Positions 36,011-47,641 of a stretch of 64,000 nt of DNA are shown here, one piece after another. Source of the DNA: Calliopum simillimum. Lineage: Eukaryota; Arthropoda; Insecta; Diptera; Lauxaniidae. The stretch spans positions 35,025,948-35,089,947 of the forward strand of contig OX638370.1 in NCBI GenBank assembly GCA_951812925.1, given 5' to 3'. Numbering within the stretch: the first letter of the stretch is position 1; every line of letters starts with the position of its first letter. Under the pieces are notes generated by a model. That model saw only the letters and a list, made by a program, of their open reading frames with translations. It had not been told where the DNA came from and did not search any database. Both the position numbers and the translations under genes were made by a program.

Positions 36011-39000
36011 TTACAAAAACGGTACGAGTCGAGCCATCTTAATAATGTTTTGCAGGAAGGCCGTCCACAAATCATTTAAACGTTTCGAACGCGCCATCAG
36101 GAAGCGCCACGTGAAAATCACCGCCAGTAGTTTTGTCAGCTGGTGTAGATAAAATAATCTAAAAATAAAGGAAAAGCATAAAATTCAGTAAAGTTGAATG
36201 AATAAAAAACAGACTGGTTCAGATTTGTACAGAAAATATTAAAGTTGCTGGGAATTTCGTTCCACGGAAAAAAAAAAATTTCGTTTTGTTGTAACATTTG
36301 ATGAACCCGAACCCATTTTAAAAATTGAAAAATGCTCCTAAAAATGCAAATGGTTGTTCTCTGATATCAACCAAAATTTACATAGTGCTTACTTACACCA
36401 TAACGAAACTTGTGTAGAGTTTAGGAAATTTAATTTCTACTGAAGAAACTATGCCCTCCCATTCTTGGTCGTTTTAGTACTTATCAACAGCTCGTTTCTT
36501 AATACGAAGTTTTAAATATATTCGAACAATGTCTAGGAGCACAGCGTTCTTAAAGGGAAGGATTGCACTGTGCAACATTGTTTGGGTCATCGAATCCAAA
36601 CAACTTTTTGATTGCTATTTCTCAAAGTTCATGATGTTACAGCAAAATCATATTTGGGATTTGCTTGTTTGGCTCCAAATTTTATGGCACTATATATAAA
36701 TAAGGTTCAAACTGGCTCTTTTTGTAAAAAATTTTGAATTTAATACCAAAATAGTTTAAAATTAATAATAAAGGGAATCAAAAATCACAAAAGTAAACTT
36801 TAATTTTTTAGTGTGTAGTAGACCTGAATAAAAAACCAATTTCAAATTCGTTATTAGGAATTTCTATTTCACCATAAACGGTTATAAAAAACCATGATTT
36901 TACTGGACGGGGATAGGGGTTAACACAAAAAATTTATCACCGCAGAACCTGGCAAACACCAATTTTCTTGTTACTTGGGGGTTCTTCCTATTAGAATCTA
37001 AGCTCGGTTTTTGGTAAGTGAGTTAAAAAATATTTTTTTATTCGAAGTAAATTTTCAAAAAACGAAAGAAGATATTCGTTGATGTGGAGGCACAAAACGG
37101 TCTCATGGAGCACTCGAATCCAATTGACATGCTCTCAAGAGTTATACAGTTTAGTCTTGGCTACAATTTTGTTATAAAAGTTTGGCAAAATATGGAACGG
37201 TTTGCTGGCTATGACCAAAAATGGTATACTTTTTCGGCATTTTTGTGATATTGAGGCCCCAGTTGCATATTTTTATTGAAGATAAAAAACAAAATCTCGA
37301 ACGGCTTTCGAGATAAAGCCAAAGAAGCTTTGAAAAAGCCAGTTTGAACCCTATTTATATTTTAAGAACGCTGTGGGAGAAGTCAAGAAATCAAAAGAGT
37401 CTGGGAACCTCTAAATTGAAGATTGGACATAAATGCGAAATAATGCAGTAACAATTCAATAATATCATAAGTAAATTTTAATGCACCAATTCAAAACAAC
37501 TGCAAAAACTAAAAGCCAGAACGTGAACAGAACAATCGAGAATAGTTGAGAATATTATACAGCCATTCCATGCCTAGCGTAACAACTATTGGATCTCCCC
37601 TCATTCGATTTCGATGAAATTCGGTACATGTTGTCGTTTCATGCCAAACCATTCAAACCATATTCTTTTCAGATAAAATATTTTAGAAAATCTAAAGTTT
37701 TTTTTTTTTGACATATAGCAGAAAACTTGCTTTGTACTAAAAGCCTGATTTTTACCTTTCCAAAATAGGTCAGAACATGAAAATCGGTTGAGGAATGAAC
37801 CATTTTTGTGAGACCGTATTGGATAATGTTTGGAAATGGTTAAAATATCATAACTAAATCATCTTAGTTTTTGGTTGGTATGAAATTTTTTTTTTTTTTT
37901 TTTTTTGGATATTCAAAGAAGTACTATTTTATGCTTATAGCCTGATGCAATAACTTTTTAAAAATTGTCTAAACATCAAAGTCGGTTAAGAAATGTTCAA
38001 GCTATGGACAATTGTGTGAAGGAGTGTTTGCTGCAATTTACCGATTTTACACCTTTTTCAGCAAAATTGGAGGAGGTGTGGTCAATTCTTGTTACTCTAG
38101 GCATGGAATGGAACTGCTTAGTTACAACTGAAAATAACAAGAAGATGAAATAACCAAGTGATTAAATGGTATCGTATTAATTGAAGTGGGTGAAAGGTAT
38201 TTCTTGAGGGTTCAGTGTTGGTTTGATTACAGTAAAAGTAAAGTGCTCATAATCAAGCGAAACGTAGTTACACAGTTAAAAAAGTGTCAGGTAAATATTA
38301 ACAACGTTCCCAAAAATATCCCTAAAGAGGAAATTTTAACTTTCCAGAGTATTGCTATTCAAATCAAATGAATAAAGAAATGACTAGCTATATAGTAACT
38401 CAACTGCAACATATGTTGGATGACCGAAACATATGTAAACAATATTTATCTAAAAGCCGCCACACCCACAATTACGATTAAGTTAAAGGTCCAACTCAAA
38501 GAAGTCATTTACCTGCATTCTTATATCCCAAACATTTACTCACCTCATCATACGTTTTCTACTCGCCGGCAATGACTCTGGACGTTGTTTAAATAGAAAT
38601 TCCCTAAAGCCGAGTACATAACGTTCAACATATTTTTCCCAGTCGATTGTTCGTACATCAAAAACAAATGTGTCACGATCCGTTTGACTCATCGTATTCA
38701 AAAGAGCATGAACGTTATCATCCTTGAATCGCCATTGATGTGTAGCAAAATATTCCAAACATTCTACTGCTTTAGCGATTTTGTCTTGAATGCTCACCAT
38801 GCTGCGTAAATTGAGATAAAAGAGTGATATGAGTTACAACTAAAAAACCACTTCATCAATCATGTACTTACAAAGGTTTTTTGCCCATTATACGTGCCAG
38901 CACGTCCAATAAATATGCTGGAATGTAATGTACTAGAAAGCCATGCATCTTATTAACCGTACGATTCATACGCAAAACACCGGTTGGATACCAAAGACAG

Positions 39001-42000
39001 CCCTCTAAAAGAAAATCAGAGAAATCGTTCGTCAATATTTTTGAAACACCCACCCAGAGTCTAAATTATTTGCTCACTTACCTAACGGATGATTGCGCAC
39101 TTCTTGCATGGCGTAGCTTACAAATTGACCCCATGTTATTGGATGCCGTTGTCCAGTACAACAATTGTAAATGGATAAATTATCACCGTTATCATGCTTT
39201 TTGGTCGCAGTTTTCCATGCGGCTGTGATCATTAAATTAATCACAATATCGACAGGTACCATATCAGCGACGTAGTTGCCTTCGCACATGATCGTACGAA
39301 ATAGGCCCTTGCCCACAGCCGATACTAAACCAGTGGGACCATTAAAGTTGTCAACCCAACCGGCGAATGGTTCATTTAAGCTGGCAATAACTAAAAAGCA
39401 GAGTAAAAAAATCAAAAATAAATTCCAGCCAGAAATGGGCTGTAGACAACCTACCAATAGAAGGTCTCACAATGGCGACTGGTAATTTTTTAGCTGCATT
39501 CAGCAGCATCTGCTCCGCTAAGGCCTTTGTAAATGTGTATGTATTAGGGCGATCACCGATTAATTTAGGCGTTACCTAAATGATTAAGCGTTATATATAT
39601 GTAAAGTATATAAATGTTATCCAACTTACTTCATCCAGTATCTCTTCTGGAAGAAAATTGATGAGTGAGATAATGTCATCAGGTTTATATGGCGGTTTAT
39701 AAATAACTTCGGAGACATCGGTTCGATCGCAATTGCAGTAGGCAGTGGAAACGTGTATGAGTGCCTGTCAGGAAGATTATAAATTATAGTTTCATAAAGT
39801 GTAACATTTCAAGGTCAAGAGTACTCACTTCTAACTTCTTCATACGGTCGCACAGTGCAACTAAGCGTTTTGTGCCAAGCATATTAATTGTGACCGATAG
39901 TTTTAATTTTTCATCGAATTTGACAGTGGCTGCTGAATGAAATACAATAGAAACGGAGCTGCACAGTAAATTCTAGATATTTGAAAGAAAAGAAAATATT
40001 TTTTTTTTAGTATTCTGTTGATCTATTGATCCAAACACAACAATACATACCTGATCCCTTTCGGAAATACCCAACTCTTCGGAGGTGATATCGCCGGAAA
40101 TGGGAATGACTTTACCCAATACCTTGGGTCTTTCACGGCGCAGTGTTTCAAAAAGCTGCAAAATGTATGAATAAATTATATAGAGACTGAATGCAGAGAG
40201 AAAGATAGAGTCAGGCGATACTTACCGGTGCGTTGAGTAGTTCATTTAAGCGCGCTGATACTTCCTGACCACGTTTGGGTCGTATCAGTAAGTAAATATT
40301 TTCGATTTCTGGACATGAGCGCAGCAGCTTTTCAACAAGAACCTGCGAATAGAGAAAAATTAGTATCTGTTATTGAGGAGTCAACATGAAAAATTATTTT
40401 AAGGTGATTGTAAAGGACCTTCTAACAGATTTTTAACATAATATTGGCTTCTGGTTTTGAGCAAATTTCCTCAAAAATATTATCAATTCTAATATGTGGG
40501 GAAAACCTAAAAATATGATTCGAAAATCGAATTCGAAATAAAAATGTGCTGGGCCAATTGATGAGGGAAGATATAGCAAAAGAATTCCCCGACTTCTAAA
40601 GGCCCGTTTTGATTTCTTGAAGAGCCATCGAATATATTTTTGCAACGCGTTTCCGCACCTTTTTTTTTGTTACATTAAATCCATCCAAAGCAAAAATAGA
40701 AATAATGAAATAATGGACCTCTTTGTGGCTCAGAGTTCTATCCTTCGCGACTGTTCCTCTTTAAGTTTTAATCATCTTGAGCAAAAGACCATTTCTCATT
40801 ACAAAAAAAAAATGGTAGATTCTCAAGGTGTGTCAGAAGTCATGGTGAATCCAATATTGAAAATTTTCTTGCCTGAAGCCTCTGATCCTTGTTTACGCAA
40901 TCATGGCTCGAAATGAAAAATGTCTTCGCAAATCTCTGATAAAAACATTATAGTTCAAGATTCAATCTGACAATTATGGCTAGAATACAAAAGTTTTTAT
41001 CCTAATCTCGAAGTAAAAGATTATTCTTTTCAATATGTCAAAATGATCCAAGGTTCAATCAGATAATTATGGCTAGAAAATAACACTTCTTCTACATATC
41101 TCTTAGTAAAAGATTAATTTTTTCAAAAGGTCCAAGGTCCAAGGTAATTATGGATAGAGAAAACAAAACTTTTTCTGCATAACTCTAAGTAAAAGATTGA
41201 TCTTTACAAAAAGTACAAATAGTCCAAGGTTTAATCAGGCTAGAAAATAGCACTTTTTCCGCATATGCCCAAGTAAAAATTATTCTTTTCAAAAGGTATA
41301 ATCAGGCAACTATGGGAAGAAACAACACTTTTCCTACAAATCTCCAAGTAAGAGATTATTATTTTCAAAAGGCACAATGGTCCAAGGTATAATCAGGCAA
41401 TTATGACTAGATAAGACTTTTTCAGGCAATTAGAAAATAAGGCGTTAGGGAATAACGCCCAAAAAAAAAACGAAATAACGCCCAAAAAAAGAACGAAACA
41501 ACGCCCAAAAATAAAATGACGTAATAACGCCCAAAATAAAAAACGAAATAACGCCCAAAAAATATGAAATAATGCCCAAAAACAAAAACGAAATAACGCC
41601 CAAATTATTTTCATATAAATTTGGGCGATAATCATTTCGGAAATAACGCCCAAAAATTCGGGCTTTGTTTCGTTTTTTGGGCGTTATTTCGTTTTATTTT
41701 TAAAAAATGAAATAATGCCCAAAAACGAAAAACGAAATAACGCCCAAATTATTTTCATACAAATAAATTTTGGGCGTAATTTCCAAAATGATTATCACCC
41801 AAATTTATATGAAAATAATTTGGGCGTCATTTCGTTTTTTATTTTGGGCGTTATTACGTCATTTTATTTTTTGGGCGTTATTTCGTTTTTTTTTGGGCGT
41901 TATTTCGTTTTTTTTTTTAAGGAAATAACACCCAAAAAAACGAAATAAAGTCCAAATTTTTGGGAGTCATTTCCAAAATGATTATCGCCCAATTTATATG

Positions 42001-45000
42001 AACATAATTTGGGAGTTATTTCGTTTTTTTTTTTGGGCGTTATTTCCTTGGGCGTTATTTCCTAACGCCAGAAAATAACACTTTTTCGCAAATCTCTATG
42101 AAAAGATTATTTTTTTAAAAAGGCCCAATGGTCCAAAGTACACCCAGGCAATTATGGCTAGAAAATAACACTTTTTTCCCTCTGGGCCTCTAACCATACT
42201 AATTTTTTCCAGTATTCTGCTACTAACTATGATTTTGTTTTCCTGAATATAAACTTTAAATTTTAAACTATCGATTAGGGTCTAACTTTTCACAAAAAGT
42301 CTTATATGTCACGGTGATTTTGGTGACTAGTTCTCAACCCTATGTTAGTCTTTCAAAGAGCAAGTATTGCCAACATTCCAGGACTTTTCTTGGTATAACT
42401 TATACAAGATCTACATGATTTAAGAATGCATAAAATTCTGCCTGAAAGATGCCTATCGCATTAGGTGAGCAAAAGATTTGAGACAATTTAACAAATTTTT
42501 CCTGTTTTCATTATGTATGTAATTTTCCAGCAATTTCAAAACAACATTCCTTTCTTCCCTGAGCTAAATACTTTTCTGTGATAACTTTTAGGCTGATATA
42601 AATTACACGCTTCGGGCCAAGGTATACGTTAAGCAAAACTATGTTGACCTCGAATATTTGTCTAAAAATTTGCAAAATATGCATCGATTTTCTTTTAATT
42701 AGATGGCGGCCGAATACAAATCAAAAATAGGTAAAATTTCAACATTCTAAAATTGTTTTCTCTTATATAAATGAAACAAATCGTTGAAGAATTTTCTAAT
42801 ACTCACTTACCGACAGCAAAAATCGTGATTAGTTCAAGAGGTACAATCGGTCATAGTTACATGTGCATTACCAAAAAAAAAAAATTTAATCAGTGAAGCT
42901 TTTACACAATTCTCATACTAAAATTCCAGACTATTTCGGTGAAGTTCGTTTCCCAAACAAAAAAAAAGTAAATTGTTTAAACAACGGACATTTCCAATGC
43001 GAATAGTGAGACTATTTGATCCTAGCCGTACCCTACTCTAATCTGCTAGAAAGAACATTTTTCGAAGATCATTAACTGTGAGAGAAGACATAATTGCTTA
43101 GTAAGTATATTATAGAAAGCTTTTGGATATTTTCAGCAGATTTTCACTAAAGAATCGGCGTGACAAAACTAGAATCCAATTAAAAAAATCTTGAATGAAA
43201 AAGCTCATTTTTAACTTCCGTCTATAGATTTGGTGGAGTTGGTTATCAAGTCAATCTTGCGCGTTTTTATGAGTCTTTCACTCATTCATTGGGTTAAGAC
43301 TTTTTCTACGGTTTGTTCAAGGCATAATATTGCACATATTATGTAGAAAATGAAATAATAGTTTGCAAGAAAGTCTTTTTAAGACTTATTATTATTATTC
43401 AAATCCATGCCAAGCGATATTCAAATAGAACAAAATAAAAAAATTTGCAGAAATTTTACAATTTTCGATGATGAAACGAAACGTGCCCAAAATTTTATAA
43501 TTTTATTACCATCATAATTTTCATATTCCTCTTTATCTGCAATATACTAAGTCAATCTAAAAACAACCAGTTTTACATACACACAATATGTGTGTAGATA
43601 GTGCAAAATACAAATTAACAGATTTGCTTGATTTCCGTATCAAATCTAATATTTACCGGAATTATTACTAAAGTGAATTTCTAAAGGTAATACATCATGA
43701 CAAATTGGCATTTTTATTCCATAACTAAGTGTAAATTGATTAACATCTACAACACTCAGTTTAGTGGCATTTTAGGGTGGAAAACAGAATATCCGTAGAT
43801 CACCGGTAATTGGAGTGCTAATTATTCTACAAAGAAATAATAAGAATTTGCACCTTTAACGACTGTGCCCCACCACTAATATTTTGTTTAAGTTTCAATA
43901 CAAAAATTATTTGTTGTAATTATAAGAGTTTCAGCGCATCTTTCCGTGCTTGACCGATTTTGTTCGGATCTTCGGTCTTCTTTTGCTCGAAAAGTCTTCC
44001 GAATTCAAGTTAAATATTAAGGATATCAGAAGAGTTTCTTCTAAAAAAGATGAATTGTGTAAACTTCTCCATTTTTCTTCATTCTTCCCTCTAGGCTCAC
44101 CAGCAACGAAAGGTTTTTGTGAAAAACCCCCATTCTTTGTTCACTTTCGTCTGATTTTATAAGGATTAAAATGCCATATGTGTATCGTATACACCCTGTA
44201 TACGAGTTTTTCTCAGAGAATCAACAAAATGTATTTTCATATTTGTATAATGTATCAGTATTTTTTGAGCTATTGTGATGTAAAGTTGTGCTTTTATTGT
44301 GTGCTTTTGTGTGCTGTGAATAAATGTGGTTTTTTGGACATAGTTCCTTTTTCCACAATAATTGTTGTGTTTTTATTCCGCTGGCTATCAAAGGTTTAAA
44401 CAATATGTAAATTTTGAGCGGAACATATGGCAATGGTTAGGTAATTGTAAAAGTTCATTGCCACGCATTTTTTTGGAACAGTCTGAAAACTAGGAAATTT
44501 CGAACAAATGAACAAAATCAGTTTTGGTCTCGGGTTTTGGTTTTAGTTTTGATAATTTTTCGAGACCAGCACACGGATATACTTAATTTCAAAACCAATG
44601 CTTAGTGTCCAAGACCAAAACCATGACCAAGGCTCAAGATCAGAGTCACTTTCGTGTATAAAGGCCTTCTGAATACGAATTTAATATCAGATTAATCAAA
44701 TTGACCCTAGTTCCAAGAGGCATTAGGAAATAACGCCCAAAAAAAAAACTAAATAACGCCCAACAAATAAAATGACGTAATAACGCCCAAAACAAAAACG
44801 AAATATCAATAGGTTATATCTCGAAAACTAAGAATCTAAGTAAAACACTTGAAAAGAAAGGCTTCATAACGAAGTTATTGGCTATCCGATACCATTAGCA
44901 AAAATTAGTTACACTGTTTACTTTTAGTGTGATATAACTTCAAATATACTTCAAAAAAGCTACTATATTATTGCAACCATATCAGGAGAACTAGATTCAG

Positions 45001-47641
45001 TACAGACAAACAAATCATTACTTAAGTCTTTAACCTTAGTGAACCTAGATTGACTCCAAAAATCAAGGCCGCGAAAAAAAATGTTTACGCTCTTCGGTCT
45101 TGGTCATTTATAGTTAGAAACGGTGTCAAACCCTTTTCGAACAATAAAACATATCTCAATACTTAGTTCACTATCTTAAAAACTCAACTGTTTTGAAGAA
45201 ATAAGGTTCGGAAATTTTGCATATTTAATAAAACTTTATTTCTAAGGTCTAGAACAAAACCAAGACCAAAATTGTATGTGACCTAGACCAAGACTGCTAT
45301 GGTCTAAAAGAGGAGATTAAAGATTTAGAAAACTTGCTAATGATAGCTTTATCAGCTGAGTCAGTGAAAATTTAGTCATATGTATGTATATTAGACTGGT
45401 TCAGATTTGTTTTAAAAACAAAAATTTTTTTGGTAAGTTCTCTGTTCTCTATGATGCAAATAAGCACTACGTAAAATTTGGTTAATTTTAAAGGATATTT
45501 GATACATCCTAAACCATTTAAAAAACTGAAAAGTTGTCCTGAATACGGAAAAAAAAGTGTGTATTAAAATTTAAGATGTTCTCCTTTTTATATGGATATT
45601 GAGCCAAATAACTCGAATCTGCATTTTATTTCTCCATAATTTCTGTAATTAATTTTTCACCATGAATGAACAATATCTTCAAAACTACAAAACTTACGGA
45701 GAAAAAAAAATGGTTTGGGAAGCATCAAATGTTCTCTGAAAAGAAACAAGTCTTACATGGTGCTTATTTACATCAAAGTGAACATTTTGGTGCTTTTCCA
45801 AAAAAATTTAAAATTTTGAACCACCCTAATATACAGGGCGAATTGCATAAGGTTACGAAGCTTCTGAGAGGTGATAGAGGAGGCCTAAAATAACAAAAAA
45901 TTGCATTAGGAGTAATAGGGTTCAAAGTGATTTTCTGACTTGTTTCAGAAAAAAAAATTTCTTGGATCACTCTAACGTTTTAGAGAAAAAATATCAAAGT
46001 TTTAGTTAATTGTAAGAGCTTTCAGATAGTGTGTATGGTTTATAGGGCTTAAAAAGCTTTCACAAAGTTCTGGAACTTTAAAGTTGATATTTTAATTTTT
46101 TCCCCACTTTTGACTTTGGCGGCCATTTTAGTATGAACAACAATACCAACATACCCTTTAATAATTTGTTTACCCTATAACTCTTCAGGGTTACATTTTA
46201 GATCTCCCCCATTCACAATTTTTTGTTAGTCTTGGCCTCCTCTATCACCTCCCAGAAGCTTCGTAACCTTATGCAATACACCCTGTATGTACATTGTACA
46301 TACATATATAAAAAGAGGTGGAATAGACAAAGAAGTTGAAAGAGTGCTTAGGCGTCTTTTGCGAATTATTTTGTTTGTTTAGAGATCTTTCGCGCTAAAC
46401 CGTGTTATTGTGAAAAATTCTAGTCTCCGTGTCAAGTCTTCTAGTATTGTTATTTCTGTCGGAACACTAATCCAAAATGCCTAGATCAAACTGTGTTTCT
46501 AGAGCTTTCATGTAAAAAAAAAAAAATGAGGTACGTATACTGGCTATAACTTCATAAAACCTATAATAGTCAATAGAGAATTTTGCCCTGAACAACATAT
46601 CAAAGTGGGTCCTATCAATTTTTCCGGGAAATTTATGTAAATTGGGATATTCTCGTGAAGTAACAGGTAAAAACTTAGTGGCATCACAGAATGCTTTTAA
46701 AATCTTTACATATAATTTAAAAAAAAAAATGTAATCACCTGGTTTGAGAGGGGGCCGATCACTTCCATCGTCCCCCCTTGGATCCGCCACTGTAAAAAAT
46801 TTTGATGTTTCCGATTTTTCTAATATTTGATTTATTAGATACAAAATATTTTGAAAATATAAGATCTTGTTTATAATTTAGGGGGTTTCAAAAATTTGAT
46901 TCAAAGTAACGAATTCCTGCTGATTAGTCAAGTTTTTAATGTGCTCTAGCTCCTTAACCAGACTTTATATCTTAAAAATATTTTGTACATGGGTCTAGGA
47001 CATATATAGGTATAACATAATCAAATATTAGTAAAATCGGAAACATCAAAACTTTTTAGCTGGAACTTCACGGGGAATACCCCAACTTACATAATTTCCC
47101 GGAAAAATTTGGAGGACCCATTTTGATTTGTTATTCAGGGCGAAATTCTCTATTGATTGGTATAGATTTTAAGAAGTTTGGAATTAGTGTAAGACTCAAA
47201 TCTAATTTGAATGGTCTATAACAGAATGATCTATTGAAAGTTACGTTATTTCATTGTCCATTATCTAAAGACTACTTTCAATGGAGTTTATGATAGATAT
47301 GCCTCACAAAACATTCGGTGGAATGCGAAAAAATGTGTTTGATTGGTATATTAGGTAGGTATAAAGGATCGACACAGTTAAGATTGCAAAATAAAAACAT
47401 GAAAATTTCAAAAATCATACTTAGTTTAGTGACGTTTTGAACTCACCTTTCCCATAAATCCCGTGCCGCCGGTTATGAAAACACTACGTCCCGCATAGAA
47501 TTGTGGAATCGGAATGTAGGTATTATCGACAACTGTAAAATGTGGTTCCAATATGGGATTGTTGCCACCGAGTAGATGTGGAGTGTCACCATTAAGCATA
47601 AGTTCATGATCAGAATACTCGATTTCTTTTTTATGTGCCAT
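36011..47641 (-). CDS. Fatty acyl-CoA reductase, complete, ten coding exons
   Basis: Exons in gene order: 47641-47447, 40342-40226, 40155-40051, 39972-39829, 39764-39630, 39575-39455, 39390-39082, 39004-38872, 38801-38544, 36158-36011 (stop TAA at 36013-36011). All introns are GT-AG and the sum, 1665 bases, gives 554 residues in frame. TGGTGFMG (57-64) is the NAD(P)H-binding GxxGxxG motif. S193 in HVSTAYCN and Y245/K249 in YTFTK form the usual catalytic set. A C-terminal FAR_C (sterile-type) domain includes [19 protein letters not shown]. Exon 10 encodes a hydrophobic segment ([12 protein letters not shown]), probably a membrane anchor. The family reduces fatty acyl-CoA with NADPH to alcohols for waxes and hydrocarbons. 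ATG context ACAAAAATGG is good. Intron 1 is 7.1 kb. By family and position it may correspond to Drosophila CG8306 or CG8303, which is inference. Confidence 0.96.
36703..37351. mobile_element. TA-flanked MITE in the last intron of the reductase gene
   Basis: Ends AGGTTCAAACTGGC and the inverse of GGGTTCAAACTGGC with TA outside (36701-36702, 37352-37353). A TTTTTAGTG-type middle, no ORF. Inverted similarity beyond the first 20 bp is weak. Confidence 0.65.
37560..38116. mobile_element. MITE in the last intron of the reductase gene
   Basis: Terminal words CAGCCATTCCATGCCTAG and the inverse of CAGTTCCATTCCATGCCTAG, each followed inward by GTAACAA. The end similarity is about 30 bp. Target duplication is unclear. 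The interior contains copies of an ATCGGTTGAGGAATG / GTCGGTTAAGAAATG module (37774 and 37980). Non-coding. Confidence 0.6.
40901..42190. repeat. Degenerate tandem repeat, about 70-110-bp unit
   Basis: About eight copies of a unit with AATTATGGCTAG, AAAATAACACTTTTTC, CAAATCTC and AGTAAAAGATTA words. Units start near 40901, 40972, 41065, 41146, 41234, 41308, 41399 and 42150. The array is interrupted at 41441-42069 by the AACGCCC element. It lies in intron 1 of the reductase gene. Copies are diverged, so it is old. Confidence 0.65.
41441..42069. mobile_element. Self-repeating element of AAATAACGCCCAAA words, 9-bp target duplication
   Basis: Ends GGCGTTAGGGAATAACGCCC and the inverse of GGCGTTAGGAAATAACGCCC, flanked by a perfect 9-bp direct repeat AGAAAATAA (41432-41440 and 42070-42078). 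A 9-bp duplication is usual for Mutator-like elements. About 19 copies of AAATAACGCCC or its inverse make up most of the 629 bp. Left-half copies mostly point one way and right-half copies the other, separated by T or A runs. ATTATTTTCATA words next to TTTGGGCG recur in both halves. No coding capacity. Confidence 0.85.
42191..44480. other. Reductase intron 1 DNA, no gene seen
   Basis: AT-rich intronic DNA. The open frame at 43950-44162 (+) and others show no recognised motif. No clear element ends found. Confidence 0.4.
44500..45320. mobile_element. Diverged CCAAGA-rich element remnant
   Basis: Contains TTTTGGTCTCGGGTTTTGG (44521), CCAAGACCAAAACCATGACC (44609) and AAAACCAAGACCAAAATTG (45255), and shares order with the elements at 50795 and 61808. 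The inverted ends of that family are not preserved. A fragment of the AACGCCC element lies inside (44721-44806). Confidence 0.5.
44721..44806. mobile_element. One-ended fragment of the AACGCCC element
   Basis: GCATTAGGAAATAACGCCC followed by three more AATAACGCCC words, including the ATGACGTAATAACGCCC variant also present at 41518. Only one end is present. Confidence 0.7.
45834..46285. mobile_element. TA-flanked MITE with about 65-bp inverted ends
   Basis: Ends CAGGGCGAATTGCATAAGG and the inverse of CAGGGTGTATTGCATAAGG, with TA at 45832-45833 and 46286-46287. The inverted arms continue through TTACGAAGCTTCTG, GAGGTGATAGAGGAGGCC and TAACAAAAAATTG with few changes. High arm identity suggests recent activity. 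Non-coding; Tc1/mariner-type target. Confidence 0.85.
46530..47180. mobile_element. Foldback element, about 240-bp arms, with a small insertion
   Basis: Left arm 46530-46675 plus 46793-46870 and right arm about 46985-47180 are inverted copies: TCAATAGAGAATTT, GGGTCCT, TTTTTCCGGGAAATT, GTGAAGT, TTTTGATGTTTCCGATTTT and CTAATATTTGATT occur in mirrored order. The left arm is interrupted at 46676-46792. Lies in intron 1 of the reductase gene. Confidence 0.75.
46676..46792. mobile_element. 117-bp hAT-like miniature insertion
   Basis: Absent from the matching right arm of the surrounding palindrome. Ends TAGTGGC and the inverse of CAGTGGCGGATCC; flanks TAAAAACT (46668-46675) and TAAAAAAT (46793-46800) form an 8-bp duplication with one change. 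CAGTGGCGGATCC with a G-rich run is typical of hAT ends. Confidence 0.65.

Noticed and set aside
39276..39485. + strand open frame across a reductase exon
   Set aside because: It is antisense to exons 7 and 6 and crosses their intron; it has no motif.
41401..42069. CRISPR-like array
   Set aside because: The repeated words are in both orientations with irregular A/T spacers and inverted ends with a 9-bp target duplication; this is a eukaryotic transposon.
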